Assembly: GCA_009782085.1 (NCBI GenBank)
Contig: WQUN01000117.1
Coordinates: 1-5,039, forward strand
Length of the DNA: 5,039 nucleotides
From: Bacillota bacterium
Lineage (GTDB): Bacteria > Bacillota > Clostridia > Lachnospirales > WQUN01
Direction: 5' to 3'
Part shown: positions 1 through 4,810 of the stretch, one piece after another
Position numbering within the stretch: the stretch's first letter is position 1
Layout of the letters: every line of letters begins with the position of its first letter
Translations under genes and position numbers: made by a program
The notes under the pieces: generated by a model
What the model saw: only the letters and a program-made list of their open reading frames with translations
Databases searched by the model: none
What the model was told of the DNA's origin: nothing

Positions 1-413
1 ACTATCCCCATGCTCCGCGCCGTCCCCGCGATCATGCTCATGGCCGTCTCCACGGACGCCGCGTTCAGGTCGGGCATCTTCGTCTCCGCGATCTTCCTGA
101 CGTCTTCTTTGGTGATAGTCGCCACCTTGGTTTTGTTGGGCACGGCGGAGCCGGACTCGATCTTGGCCGCCTTTTTCAGCAGAACCGCGGCCGGGGGGGT
201 CTTTGTGATGAACGTGAAGCTCTTGTCCTGGTAGATGGTTATGACGACCGGAATAACAAGGCCGGCCTGGGACTGGGTCCTCTCGTTGAACTCCTTGCAA
301 AAGCCCATGATGTTCACGCCGTGCTGGCCCAGCGCGGGCCCGACGGGCGGCGCGGGCGTGGCCTTGCCGGCGTTTATCTGGAGCTTCACGTAGCCCGTGA
401 CTTTCTTTGCCAT
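1..413 (-). CDS. rplK: 50S ribosomal protein L11 (3' end cut off by the window edge)
   Basis: L11 forms the stalk base and the GTPase-associated centre of the 50S subunit, where translation factors dock. The visible 137 residues begin MAKKVTGYVKLQINAGKA and end SMGI, followed by a partial Val codon; the family is usually about 141 residues, so only the last few are missing. The N-terminal domain (about 1-70) carries the proline-rich helix region with P20, P22, P23 and P26 followed by GPALGQHGVN, the region linked to thiopeptide (thiostrepton) binding in this family. The C-terminal rRNA-binding domain (about 75-137) includes KVATITKEDVRKIAETKMPD. The start is ATG at 413, set by AGGAGG at 420-425, six bases upstream. 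That site overlaps the nusG stop codon, so translation is probably coupled. No sequence oddity was seen. Confidence 0.97.
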   Translation of the reverse strand, partial: MAKKVTGYVKLQINAGKATPAPPVGPALGQHGVNIMGFCKEFNERTQSQAGLVIPVVITIYQDKSFTFITKTPPAAVLLKKAAKIESGSAVPNKTKVATITKEDVRKIAETKMPDLNAASVETAMSMIAGTARSMGI

Positions 414-423
414 ACATTGCCTC

Positions 424-990
424 CTAATCCATCTTGGAAACCTGGGAAAAGTCCATCTCCAGCGGCGTCTCGCGCCCGAAAATGGAGAGGGTGACGACCA
501 CGGAGCGCTTGGCCTGGTTGACCTCCTTGATAAAGCCGACCGAAGCCTCGAACGGGCCGGAGTTGACTATCACGGCGTCGCCCGGCGCCAGGTCGATGAC
601 CTCGCGCGGCAGGTCGATGCCCATCGAGGCCACCTCTTCCTCCGTGAGCGGGACCGGCTTAGAACCGGGGCCCACGAAGCTCGTCACGCCGCGGGTGTTG
701 CGCACGACGTACCAGGTGTAATCGTTCATGACCATGTTCAACAGGACATAGCCCGGGAATACCTTCCTCTGAACGGTCTTTTTCTGCCCGTTCTTGAGCT
801 CGATGGCGTTCTGCACGGGCACCACGACCTGGTGTATGGCGTCCTGCATGCTTCTGGTCTCGACGATCTTCTCGATGTTCGCCTTGACCTTGTTTTCGTA
901 CCCCGAATAAGTGTGCACGACATACCACTTCACGTCGTCGGTCTTCACGTCTTCCATTTTTACTTCATCAATTCTGGCTTCTTCCGACAT
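424..990 (-). CDS. nusG: Transcription termination/antitermination factor NusG
   Basis: NusG binds RNA polymerase through its NGN domain and links it to Rho or to ribosomal protein S10 through its KOW domain. The 188-residue protein has a short acidic N-terminal lead (1-20) and an NGN domain (about 21-110) starting KWYVVHTYSGYENKV and including RKVFPGYVLL. Then comes a KOW domain (about 134-188) with GDAVIVNSGPF and the typical ending FGRETPLEMDFSQV. An in-frame GTG at 996 would add two residues, but the Shine-Dalgarno GGAGG (996-1000) overlaps it and lies five bases before the ATG at 990, so 990 is chosen. The gene lies 21 bases after secE and 10 bases before rplK, in the usual order. The stop is TAG. 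The KOW loop reads FEASVGFIKEV, slightly diverged from the more common FxGxxG form. Confidence 0.97.
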   Translation of the reverse strand: MSEEARIDEVKMEDVKTDDVKWYVVHTYSGYENKVKANIEKIVETRSMQDAIHQVVVPVQNAIELKNGQKKTVQRKVFPGYVLLNMVMNDYTWYVVRNTRGVTSFVGPGSKPVPLTEEEVASMGIDLPREVIDLAPGDAVIVNSGPFEASVGFIKEVNQAKRSVVVTLSIFGRETPLEMDFSQVSKMD

Positions 991-1011
991 ATCCACCTCC
1001 GCCGGCGGCCG

Positions 1012-1302
1012 TTATGGCAGCAGCTTGACAAACTGGTTGAACGCCGTGCCGAGCACGCCGTCCACCGCCGCGATGTAAAGGCCAAAGATCAGAGACACGA
1101 CGATGACCGTGGCGCTCTGCCGTATAAGCTCCGCCCTTGAGGGCCAGACGATCTTCTTGAATTCGGATTTATACTCCGCGAATTTGGCGACCCACCATTT
1201 CCCGAAGCGCTGCATGGCGCTTTCCTCGGGCTTGCCGGGCTTTTTCGGCTTCGGTTCCTTCCGGATTGCCGGTTCCTCGGCGCTCTTGCGTTCCTCGTCC
1301 AT
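1012..1302 (-). CDS. secE: Protein translocase subunit SecE
   Basis: SecE clamps SecY in the SecYEG channel of the cytoplasmic membrane. The protein has 96 residues: a charged, Pro/Lys/Glu-rich cytoplasmic lead (1-30), an amphipathic segment (about 31-50), the family signature FKKIVWPSRAEL (48-59), and one membrane span (about 62-82). This is the short single-span form usual in Gram-positive bacteria, unlike the three-span enterobacterial form. The start is ATG at 1302 with AAAGGA (1312-1317) nine bases upstream. An in-frame GTG at 1308 is only three bases from that site and would add two residues, so it is less likely. The gene sits 32 bases after rpmG and 21 bases before nusG. The secE-nusG pairing is conserved across bacteria and supports the call. 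Confidence 0.95.
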   Translation of the reverse strand: MDEERKSAEEPAIRKEPKPKKPGKPEESAMQRFGKWWVAKFAEYKSEFKKIVWPSRAELIRQSATVIVVSLIFGLYIAAVDGVLGTAFNQFVKLLP

Positions 1303-1334
1303 TAACACACATCCTTTCCCGGACCGGGAAGAAA

Positions 1335-1484
1335 TTATTTCGTTTCCCTATGCGTGGTATGCTTGTTGCAAAAACGGCAGTATTTCTTGGTCTCCATCCT
1401 GTCCGGATGGTTCTTCTTTTCCTTGGTCGTGTTATAGTTCCTCTGCTTGCAGTCCACGCAGGCCAGGACGATCTTTGTGCGCAT
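1335..1484 (-). CDS. rpmG: 50S ribosomal protein L33, zinc-binding (four-cysteine) form
   Basis: L33 is a small protein near the E site of the large subunit. This copy has 49 residues, the normal length, beginning MRTKIVLACVDC and ending in HTTHRETK. C9, C12, C36 and C39 form two CxxC pairs, so this is the zinc-ribbon type; many Firmicutes also carry a cysteine-free paralogue used under zinc limitation, which is not seen here. The start at 1484 is supported by GGAGGGG at 1490-1496 (five-base gap). A longer reading from 1544 exists in frame, but it would begin upstream of the predicted transcription start and adds residues unlike L33. It is the first gene of the rpmG-secE-nusG-rplK unit, about 43 bases after the predicted transcript start. 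Confidence 0.96.
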   Translation of the reverse strand: MRTKIVLACVDCKQRNYNTTKEKKNHPDRMETKKYCRFCNKHTTHRETK

Positions 1485-1534
1485 ACAAACCCCTCCGTGA
1501 TCGGCATAAAAAAAAGACCTTGCCTTTGTTGGGT

Positions 1535-1563
1535 ATACTAGCACGGTTTGAAGGGGATGTCAA
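1535..1563 (-). promoter_or_regulatory. Promoter of the rpmG-secE-nusG-rplK operon
   Basis: Read on the minus strand, a perfect -35 TTGACA (1558-1563) is followed by a 17-base spacer and a -10 TAGTAT (1535-1540) preceded by TGC, an extended -10. Transcription should start near 1527-1528, leaving a 5' leader of about 43 bases. That leader contains a run of eight T (1508-1515) and the rpmG ribosome binding site. The match to the housekeeping sigma consensus is strong, as expected for a ribosomal operon. No start-site data are available. Confidence 0.85.
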
Positions 1564-1598
1564 GAAAAAGTTGAGATAAAACATGAATATGGTAACGT

Positions 1599-1627
1599 TT
1601 GTCTTTTGCCGCAAAATGCGGTATAAT
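1599..1627 (+). promoter_or_regulatory. Promoter of the 45-residue ORF, divergent from the rpmG promoter
   Basis: The -35 is TTGTCT (1599-1604, four of six consensus), the spacer is exactly 17 bases, and the -10 is a perfect TATAAT (1622-1627). Transcription should start near 1634, giving a leader of about 68 bases before the ATG at 1702. The -35 boxes of this promoter and the divergent rpmG promoter are 35 bases apart, so the two could influence each other. Confidence 0.75.
1609..1621. promoter_or_regulatory. Palindrome inside the promoter spacer (possible operator)
   Basis: CCGCA, AAA, TGCGG form a perfect 13-base inverted repeat that fills the spacer and ends at the first base of the -10 box. 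A repressor bound there would block RNA polymerase, so it is a candidate operator. It lies upstream of the predicted start, so it would not be in the RNA. Short palindromes also arise by chance, and no regulator gene is visible in the window. Confidence 0.35.
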
Positions 1628-1660
1628 ACAGACAGATATGGCGGATCACACAAACTAATG

Positions 1661-1701
1661 CGGCTGGCAAGAGCCGGATGGGGGATAACATGGAGGCGGC
1701 T
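1661..1701 (+). promoter_or_regulatory. Leader with alternative short pairings around the ribosome binding site
   Basis: CGGCT occurs at 1661-1665 and again at 1697-1701, directly before the ATG at 1702. AGCCG at 1672-1676 can pair with either copy. The upstream pairing makes a small hairpin with a 6-base loop and leaves the GGAGG site (1692-1696) open. The downstream pairing encloses that site in a 20-base loop and pairs the bases next to the start codon. This is a possible translational switch, but each stem is only five base pairs and the idea is unproven. Confidence 0.25.
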
Positions 1702-1839
1702 ATGACAGATTATCAGTTTGAATCGATCATAAAACTGGTGCTCAAAATCGTCAAAAACAGCAAGGATAAAAATGAAATAGAGGCGGCGCTTGCGGATTTG
1801 CTAAAGGAAAAGCAAGCCCCGAAAGACTCCGATAAATAA
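1702..1839 (+). CDS. Small unrecognised protein, 45 residues, probably two helices
   Basis: I do not recognise a named family. The product begins MTDYQFESIIKLVLKIVK and ends QAPKDSDK. Residues 4-19 look like an amphipathic helix with regularly spaced I/L/V. A turn rich in N, S, K and D (19-24) follows, then a second helix rich in E, A and L (25-36), and finally a charged tail. It has no signal peptide, membrane span or cysteine. GGAGG at 1692-1696 lies five bases before the ATG at 1702. An in-frame ATG at 1690 would add four residues (MEAA) but has only a weak GGGGG site, so 1702 is preferred. The gene has its own good promoter and a possible terminator, which argues for a real single-gene unit. 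The fold suggests a helical hairpin, perhaps an oligomer or binding partner; no function should be assigned. Confidence 0.7.
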   Translation: MTDYQFESIIKLVLKIVKNSKDKNEIEAALADLLKEKQAPKDSDK

Positions 1840-1847
1840 TTAATCCG

Positions 1848-1886
1848 GCGGAAACGCAGGGCGGGCTTGCCACCGCCCTTTTCCGC
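1848..1886 (+). terminator. Long stem-loop after the small ORF, probable terminator
   Basis: An upper stem pairs 1858-1864 with 1873-1879 (AGGGCGG with CCGCCCT) around an 8-base loop and is followed by a short T run. A lower stem pairs 1848-1854 with 1880-1886 (GCGGAAA with TTTCCGC), separated only by a 3-base bulge (1855-1857), giving 14 pairs in all. A-tract pairing with T-tract is typical of bidirectional terminators. It begins 8 bases after the stop codon at 1839. The T run is short, so termination may be incomplete or the element may instead protect the 3' end. Confidence 0.6.
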
Positions 1887-1922
1887 GCGATTGTTTTGCC
1901 GTGCCCGGTAAAACTTTTTTTC

Positions 1923-1951
1923 TTGCAAATGACACTCCGCAATGCTATAAT
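1923..1951 (+). promoter_or_regulatory. Promoter of rplS
   Basis: The -35 is TTGCAA (1923-1928, four of six), followed by a 17-base spacer and a perfect -10 TATAAT (1946-1951). TGC directly before the -10 makes it an extended -10. Transcription should start near 1958, about 120 bases before the rplS ATG. It lies beyond the stem-loop that closes the small ORF, so rplS appears to be transcribed independently. Confidence 0.8.
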
Positions 1952-1957
1952 GCACCA

Positions 1958-2078
1958 TGTTTTATGGACTGTCAACCGAAAAACCAAGCACGGGCGCTCC
2001 GCTTTCGCCTGAAGGGCCTGTTTACCGATATTTGCCGGCCCCGCGATATGAACGCCTGCGAGGAAAGGAGGAGCCTTT
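1958..2078 (+). promoter_or_regulatory. Structured 5' leader of rplS (candidate L19 leader)
   Basis: This leader of about 120 bases is unusually long for a ribosomal gene in this window. Two hairpins can be drawn: 1992-1996 with 2006-2010, and 2014-2018 with 2037-2041 (GGGCC with GGCCC). Nearest the gene, AAAGG (2064-2068) can pair with CCTTT (2074-2078), which would hide the ribosome binding site AAAGGAGG (2064-2071). L19 leaders acting in autoregulation have been described in low-GC Firmicutes, and this could be a relative, but I cannot match it to a covariance model by eye. Confidence 0.4.
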
Positions 2079-2432
2079 ATGAACGACATAATCCGCGAGA
2101 TCGAAAAGGAGCAGATGAAGCCGGAGATCGCCGATTTCAAGATCGGCGACACCGTCAAGGTCTACGCCAAGATCATCGAGGGCGCGAAAGAGCGCATCCA
2201 GGTTTTCGAGGGCACGGTGATGAGAAAGCAAAACGGCGGCGTCCGCGAGACGTTCACCGTTCGCCGCGTTTCTTACGGCGTCGGCGTCGAAAAGACCTGG
2301 CCGCTGCATTCCCCCCGCATCGACAGGATCGAGGTCGTGCGCCGCGGCGTCGTGCGCAGGGCGAAGCTGTACTATCTGCGCGGGCGTATCGGCAAGGCTT
2401 CCAAGGTAAAAGAAGAAATCGTCAAGAAATGA
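2079..2432 (+). CDS. rplS: 50S ribosomal protein L19
   Basis: L19 sits at the interface of the two subunits and contributes to an intersubunit bridge. The protein has 117 residues, the normal size. Visible family blocks are FKIGDTVKVYAKIIEG (20-35), RIQVFEGTVM (39-48), the conserved RRVSYGVGVEKTWPLHSPRI (62-81), and VVRRGVVRRAKLYYLRG (86-102), ending in a lysine-rich tail. The ATG at 2079 has AAAGGAGG (2064-2071) seven bases upstream. In many bacteria rplS follows rpsP, rimM and trmD. Here it has its own promoter and none of those genes is adjacent; the next gene downstream is a translation-factor-like GTPase. Confidence 0.97.
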   Translation: MNDIIREIEKEQMKPEIADFKIGDTVKVYAKIIEGAKERIQVFEGTVMRKQNGGVRETFTVRRVSYGVGVEKTWPLHSPRIDRIEVVRRGVVRRAKLYYLRGRIGKASKVKEEIVKK

Positions 2433-2462
2433 CCGGCGACGGGGCGCGATACCGGAGTGCGG

Positions 2463-2502
2463 AAACATTGACCTCCTCTGTCGGCGCCGTCGGTAAATGT
2501 TT
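2463..2502. repeat. Inverted repeat between rplS and the GTPase gene
   Basis: AAACATT (2463-2469) is the reverse complement of AATGTTT (2496-2502). After one mismatch the pairing continues with ACC (2471-2473) and GGT (2492-2494), leaving an 18-base centre that contains the palindrome CGGCGCCG. It could be an operator or an RNA hairpin 3' to rplS. The left arm overlaps TTGACC (2468-2473), which resembles a -35 box, but only a poor -10 with a 19-base spacer (around 2493-2498) is seen, so a promoter here is doubtful. Confidence 0.4.
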
Positions 2503-2521
2503 AGTACAGTTCCCTATTGCC

Positions 2522-2561
2522 CCGCGGCCGTAACGCGGACGCTGCCCGCGTTTTGGCGCGG
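2522..2561 (+). terminator. Stem-loop I upstream of the GTPase gene, terminator-like
   Basis: The core is AACGCGG (2532-2538), a 7-base loop, and CCGCGTT (2546-2552) running into TTTT (2551-2554). Outside it, CC (2528-2529) pairs with GG (2555-2556), and CCGCG (2522-2526) pairs with CGCGG (2557-2561). The core hairpin with its T run could end the rplS transcript, although the run is short. It is the first of two successive structures. Confidence 0.5.
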
Positions 2562-2589
2562 ATCCGGCGTTTTTACCGAGCTTGGCCCC

Positions 2590-2631
2590 AAAGCCGCGTC
2601 AAACCGATATTCCCGGTTTTGGCGCGGCTTT
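2590..2631 (+). promoter_or_regulatory. Stem-loop II upstream of the GTPase gene
   Basis: AAAGCCGCG (2590-2598) pairs perfectly with CGCGGCTTT (2623-2631). AAACCG (2601-2606) pairs perfectly with CGGTTT (2614-2619) around a 7-base loop, and T2599/C2600 can also pair with G2622/G2621, leaving one bulged T. This gives 17 pairs, far more than expected by chance. It ends 35 bases before the GTG start. It shares the 12-base sequence GTTTTGGCGCGG with stem-loop I (2550-2561 and 2616-2627). It could be an attenuator, a terminator without a long T run, or a processing site. Confidence 0.6.
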
Positions 2632-2666
2632 CGTCCGTTAATGATCCGAAAGAGTGGCTGACGCCC

Positions 2667-4625
2667 GTGAACGCATCCGCCTCCGGCCGAATCCTCAACA
2701 TCGCCGTCCTCGCCCACGTGGACGCCGGAAAAACGACCACCGTCGAGCAGATGCTCTACGTCTGCGGGATGACGAAGGCCGCCGGCTCCGTGGAGGCAAA
2801 GAACACCAAGACCGACTGGCTGCCGATCGAGCGCGAGCGCGGCATCTCCGTCCGGAACGCCTCGATCTCTTTAACCTACGGCGGAACGCGGATAAACCTG
2901 ATAGACACCCCCGGCCATTTCGACTTCACCGGCGAGGCGGAGCGCGCGCTGATCGCCGTGGACTGCGCGGTTCTGGTGATCTCCGCCGCCGAGGGCGTCC
3001 AGCCGCAGACCGGGATCTTCTGGAAGGCGCTCCGGCGGAAAGGCGCGCCGACTATACTCTTCGTGAACAAGATCGACCGCGCGGGCTGCGACATACCGGC
3101 GGTGCTGGAAGACATACGCAGGGAACTGACGCCTGATTTCATCGCCCTGAACTCCGCGCGAAACGAGGGGAGCCGGGCCTGCGGCCTCGCCGGCCGCGAG
3201 TTTACCGAAAACGACGTGTTCACGCTCGGAGAATTCGACCCGTTGATGGCGGACGCTTTCCTGAACGGCAAAGACTGCGGCCGGGAGGCCGTAGCGCGCT
3301 CCCTGCGCGCGCAGACCGCCGCCTGCCGCGCGTTCCCGCTCCTGTTCGGCGCGGCGGCGCTCGGGCTGGGCGTTCGGGAGCTTTTGGACGCTATTGTCGC
3401 TTACCTTCCCGCGGCGCCGCTTTCGGAAGCCGGCGAGCTCTCCGGAAAGATATATAAAATCGAGCACGACAAGGCGCTCGGCAAGGTCGCGCACGCCAGG
3501 ATATTTACCGGATGTATCAAAAATCGCGATCTGGTTGTCATTTCCCGGGAAAACGGCGAGACTTTTTCCCAAAAGGTCACCCAAATACGGAGTGTCCAGG
3601 GGGAGAAGTCCGAGGACGCCGGCGTCGTCCGCGGCGGGGAGATTTCCGCGCTCTGCGGGCTGTCGGAGGCCAGGATGGGCGATTGGCTGGGCGCGCCGCT
3701 CCGGGACAAATCCTATACGTCAACGATGCCGCTGTTTTCGGCGCGGGTAAGCTCGCCGGACGGCAGGCTCGCGGAGCTCTACCGCGCCGCGCGGGAACTC
3801 GCCGACGAGGATCCGCTGCTGGACCTGTACTGGAACAGGGAGGAGCGGGAGCTCGTCGTGAACATAATGGGGGACATACAGCTGGACGTGCTGTCGTACC
3901 TGCTCAGGGAGCGCTACGGCCTGGAGGCGGAATTCTCCGCGCCGACCGTCATATACAAGGAGACGCCTTCCAAAAAGGGGCGGGGTTTCGCGGCGTACAC
4001 CATGCCGAAGCCCTGCTGGGCCGTGGTGGAGCTGGAGTTTGACCCGCTTCCGAGGGGCAGCGGCGTCAGGTTTGCCTCGACCGTCAACAACAGCGTCATG
4101 TTCCCGCGCTATCAGCACCACGTGGAGGTCAGCACCGCGGAGGCCCTAAAACAGGGGCTTTTTGGCTGGGAAGTGACCGACCTTTCCGTCACGCTCGTCG
4201 GCGGGGAGCACCACCTGATTCACACGCATCCGCTGGATTTCTTCGTGGCGACGCCCATGGCAGTGATGGACGCCCTGGAAAAATGCGGCTCGACTCTCCT
4301 GGAGCCGATGCGAACGCTTCGCATAGCCGCGGACGAGGTCCATCTGACAGGCGTGATCGGCGACATCGTGAACATGAAGGGCGAGTTCGGCACGCCGATA
4401 GTTAAGGACGGCAAGTTCGAGATGGAAGCCCTCGTCCCCGCGGCGGCTTCGGCGGACTATCCCGTCGTCCTGGCCGCAAAAACCGCCGGCAGGGCGCGGC
4501 TGACGGCCGGCTTCGGCGGCTACCGCGAGTGCGCGGCGACCGCCGTCGCGAAGAGGCGCGGCGTGGACCCGAGGGACAGGGCGAAGTGGATATTGTATAA
4601 GAGGAACGCGCTGGCGGGGGAGTGA
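2667..4625 (+). CDS. EF-G/TetM-superfamily translation-factor GTPase (TetM-like, tetracycline protection unproven)
   Basis: Members of this superfamily bind the ribosomal A-site region and hydrolyse GTP; some dislodge tetracycline. This protein has 652 residues, against 639 in Tet(M). The G domain has G1 AHVDAGKT (16-23), switch I RGIS (58-61), G3 DTPGH (80-84), G4 NKID (134-137) and a G5-like GAA (228-230). Domain II starts near GKIYKIEHDK, domain III includes the block ending APTVIYKETP, and domain IV contains PLPRGSG and GLFGWEVTDL. The C-terminal end reads RRGVDPRDRAKWIL. The domain IV tip reads HLIHTHPLDF (516-525), where Tet(M) and Tet(O) have YSPVSTPADF. From memory, HTHPLDF and RGIS are common in chromosomal clostridial paralogues annotated as TetM-like. 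The start is GTG at 2667, which fits the family N-terminus, although its ribosome binding site is poor (AAAGAG about 12 bases upstream). An open frame reaches back to TTG at 2517, but it crosses the two stem-loops. GC content matches the neighbours, so recent transfer is not indicated. Confidence 0.85.
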   Translation: MNASASGRILNIAVLAHVDAGKTTTVEQMLYVCGMTKAAGSVEAKNTKTDWLPIERERGISVRNASISLTYGGTRINLIDTPGHFDFTGEAERALIAVDCAVLVISAAEGVQPQTGIFWKALRRKGAPTILFVNKIDRAGCDIPAVLEDIRRELTPDFIALNSARNEGSRACGLAGREFTENDVFTLGEFDPLMADAFLNGKDCGREAVARSLRAQTAACRAFPLLFGAAALGLGVRELLDAIVAYLPAAPLSEAGELSGKIYKIEHDKALGKVAHARIFTGCIKNRDLVVISRENGETFSQKVTQIRSVQGEKSEDAGVVRGGEISALCGLSEARMGDWLGAPLRDKSYTSTMPLFSARVSSPDGRLAELYRAARELADEDPLLDLYWNREERELVVNIMGDIQLDVLSYLLRERYGLEAEFSAPTVIYKETPSKKGRGFAAYTMPKPCWAVVELEFDPLPRGSGVRFASTVNNSVMFPRYQHHVEVSTAEALKQGLFGWEVTDLSVTLVGGEHHLIHTHPLDFFVATPMAVMDALEKCGSTLLEPMRTLRIAADEVHLTGVIGDIVNMKGEFGTPIVKDGKFEMEALVPAAASADYPVVLAAKTAGRARLTAGFGGYRECAATAVAKRRGVDPRDRAKWILYKRNALAGE

Positions 4626-4693
4626 AAAGAGTTCCGGACAATAGCATGAAATGCGCAAAGAGTCACATATACAGAGTGGTTGGTTTTATATAA

Positions 4694-4803
4694 GGCAACC
4701 TCTATAAACTGGCATCCTGAGCGAAGCGAAGGATCTTAAACAGCCAAAAGATTAGATTCTTCGCTGCGCTCAGAATGACAAAAAGGGGTTTAAGAGGTTA
4801 CCC
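4694..4803. repeat. MITE-like hairpin repeat of about 110 bases
   Basis: Two nested inverted repeats are present. The inner arms, 4714-4736 and 4754-4776, are complementary at 20 of 23 positions (one of the three differences is a G-T wobble) around a 17-base centre; they contain CTGAGCGAAGCG and CGCTGCGCTCAG. The outer arms, AACCTCT (4697-4703) and AGAGGTT (4793-4799), lie near the ends. No transposase is encoded. Sequences resembling TTCGCTGCGCTCAGAATGAC are, as I recall, widespread intergenic repeats in bacteria. It starts about 70 bases after the GTPase stop codon, so its RNA hairpin might also stop or stabilise that transcript. Confidence 0.7.
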
Positions 4804-4810
4804 TAAACTA

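Noticed and set aside
10..234. Plus-strand open frame opposite rplK
   Set aside because: It lies entirely within rplK on the other strand and has no supporting start signals.
991..996. GTG start for nusG at 996
   Set aside because: The ribosome binding site GGAGG overlaps this codon, so the ribosome would be placed at the ATG at 990.
397..1140. Plus-strand open frame of 247 codons across nusG and secE
   Set aside because: It is the antisense shadow of two certain genes; its composition is rich in His, Arg, Asp and Leu, as expected for the opposite strand of GC-rich coding sequence, and it has no ribosome binding site.
1485..1544. Upstream extension of rpmG to 1544
   Set aside because: It would start before the predicted transcription start and inside the -10 region, and L33 proteins begin at the internal Met with the strong ribosome binding site.
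1485..1700. tRNA gene upstream of rpmG, as found in some genomes
   Set aside because: No cloverleaf arms or T-loop sequence could be found on either strand in the gap.
2022..2468. Minus-strand open frame across rplS
   Set aside because: It is the shadow of rplS and its leader, without conserved features.
2517..2666. N-terminal extension of the GTPase from TTG at 2517
   Set aside because: The 50 extra residues are encoded by the two stem-loops, have no ribosome binding site and precede a point where the family's N-terminus normally begins. The absence of stop codons is unsurprising in GC-rich DNA.
2871..3584. Minus-strand open frame of 237 codons inside the GTPase gene
   Set aside because: It is antisense to the G domain and domain II, which are clearly conserved in the plus frame; long shadows are common at this GC content.
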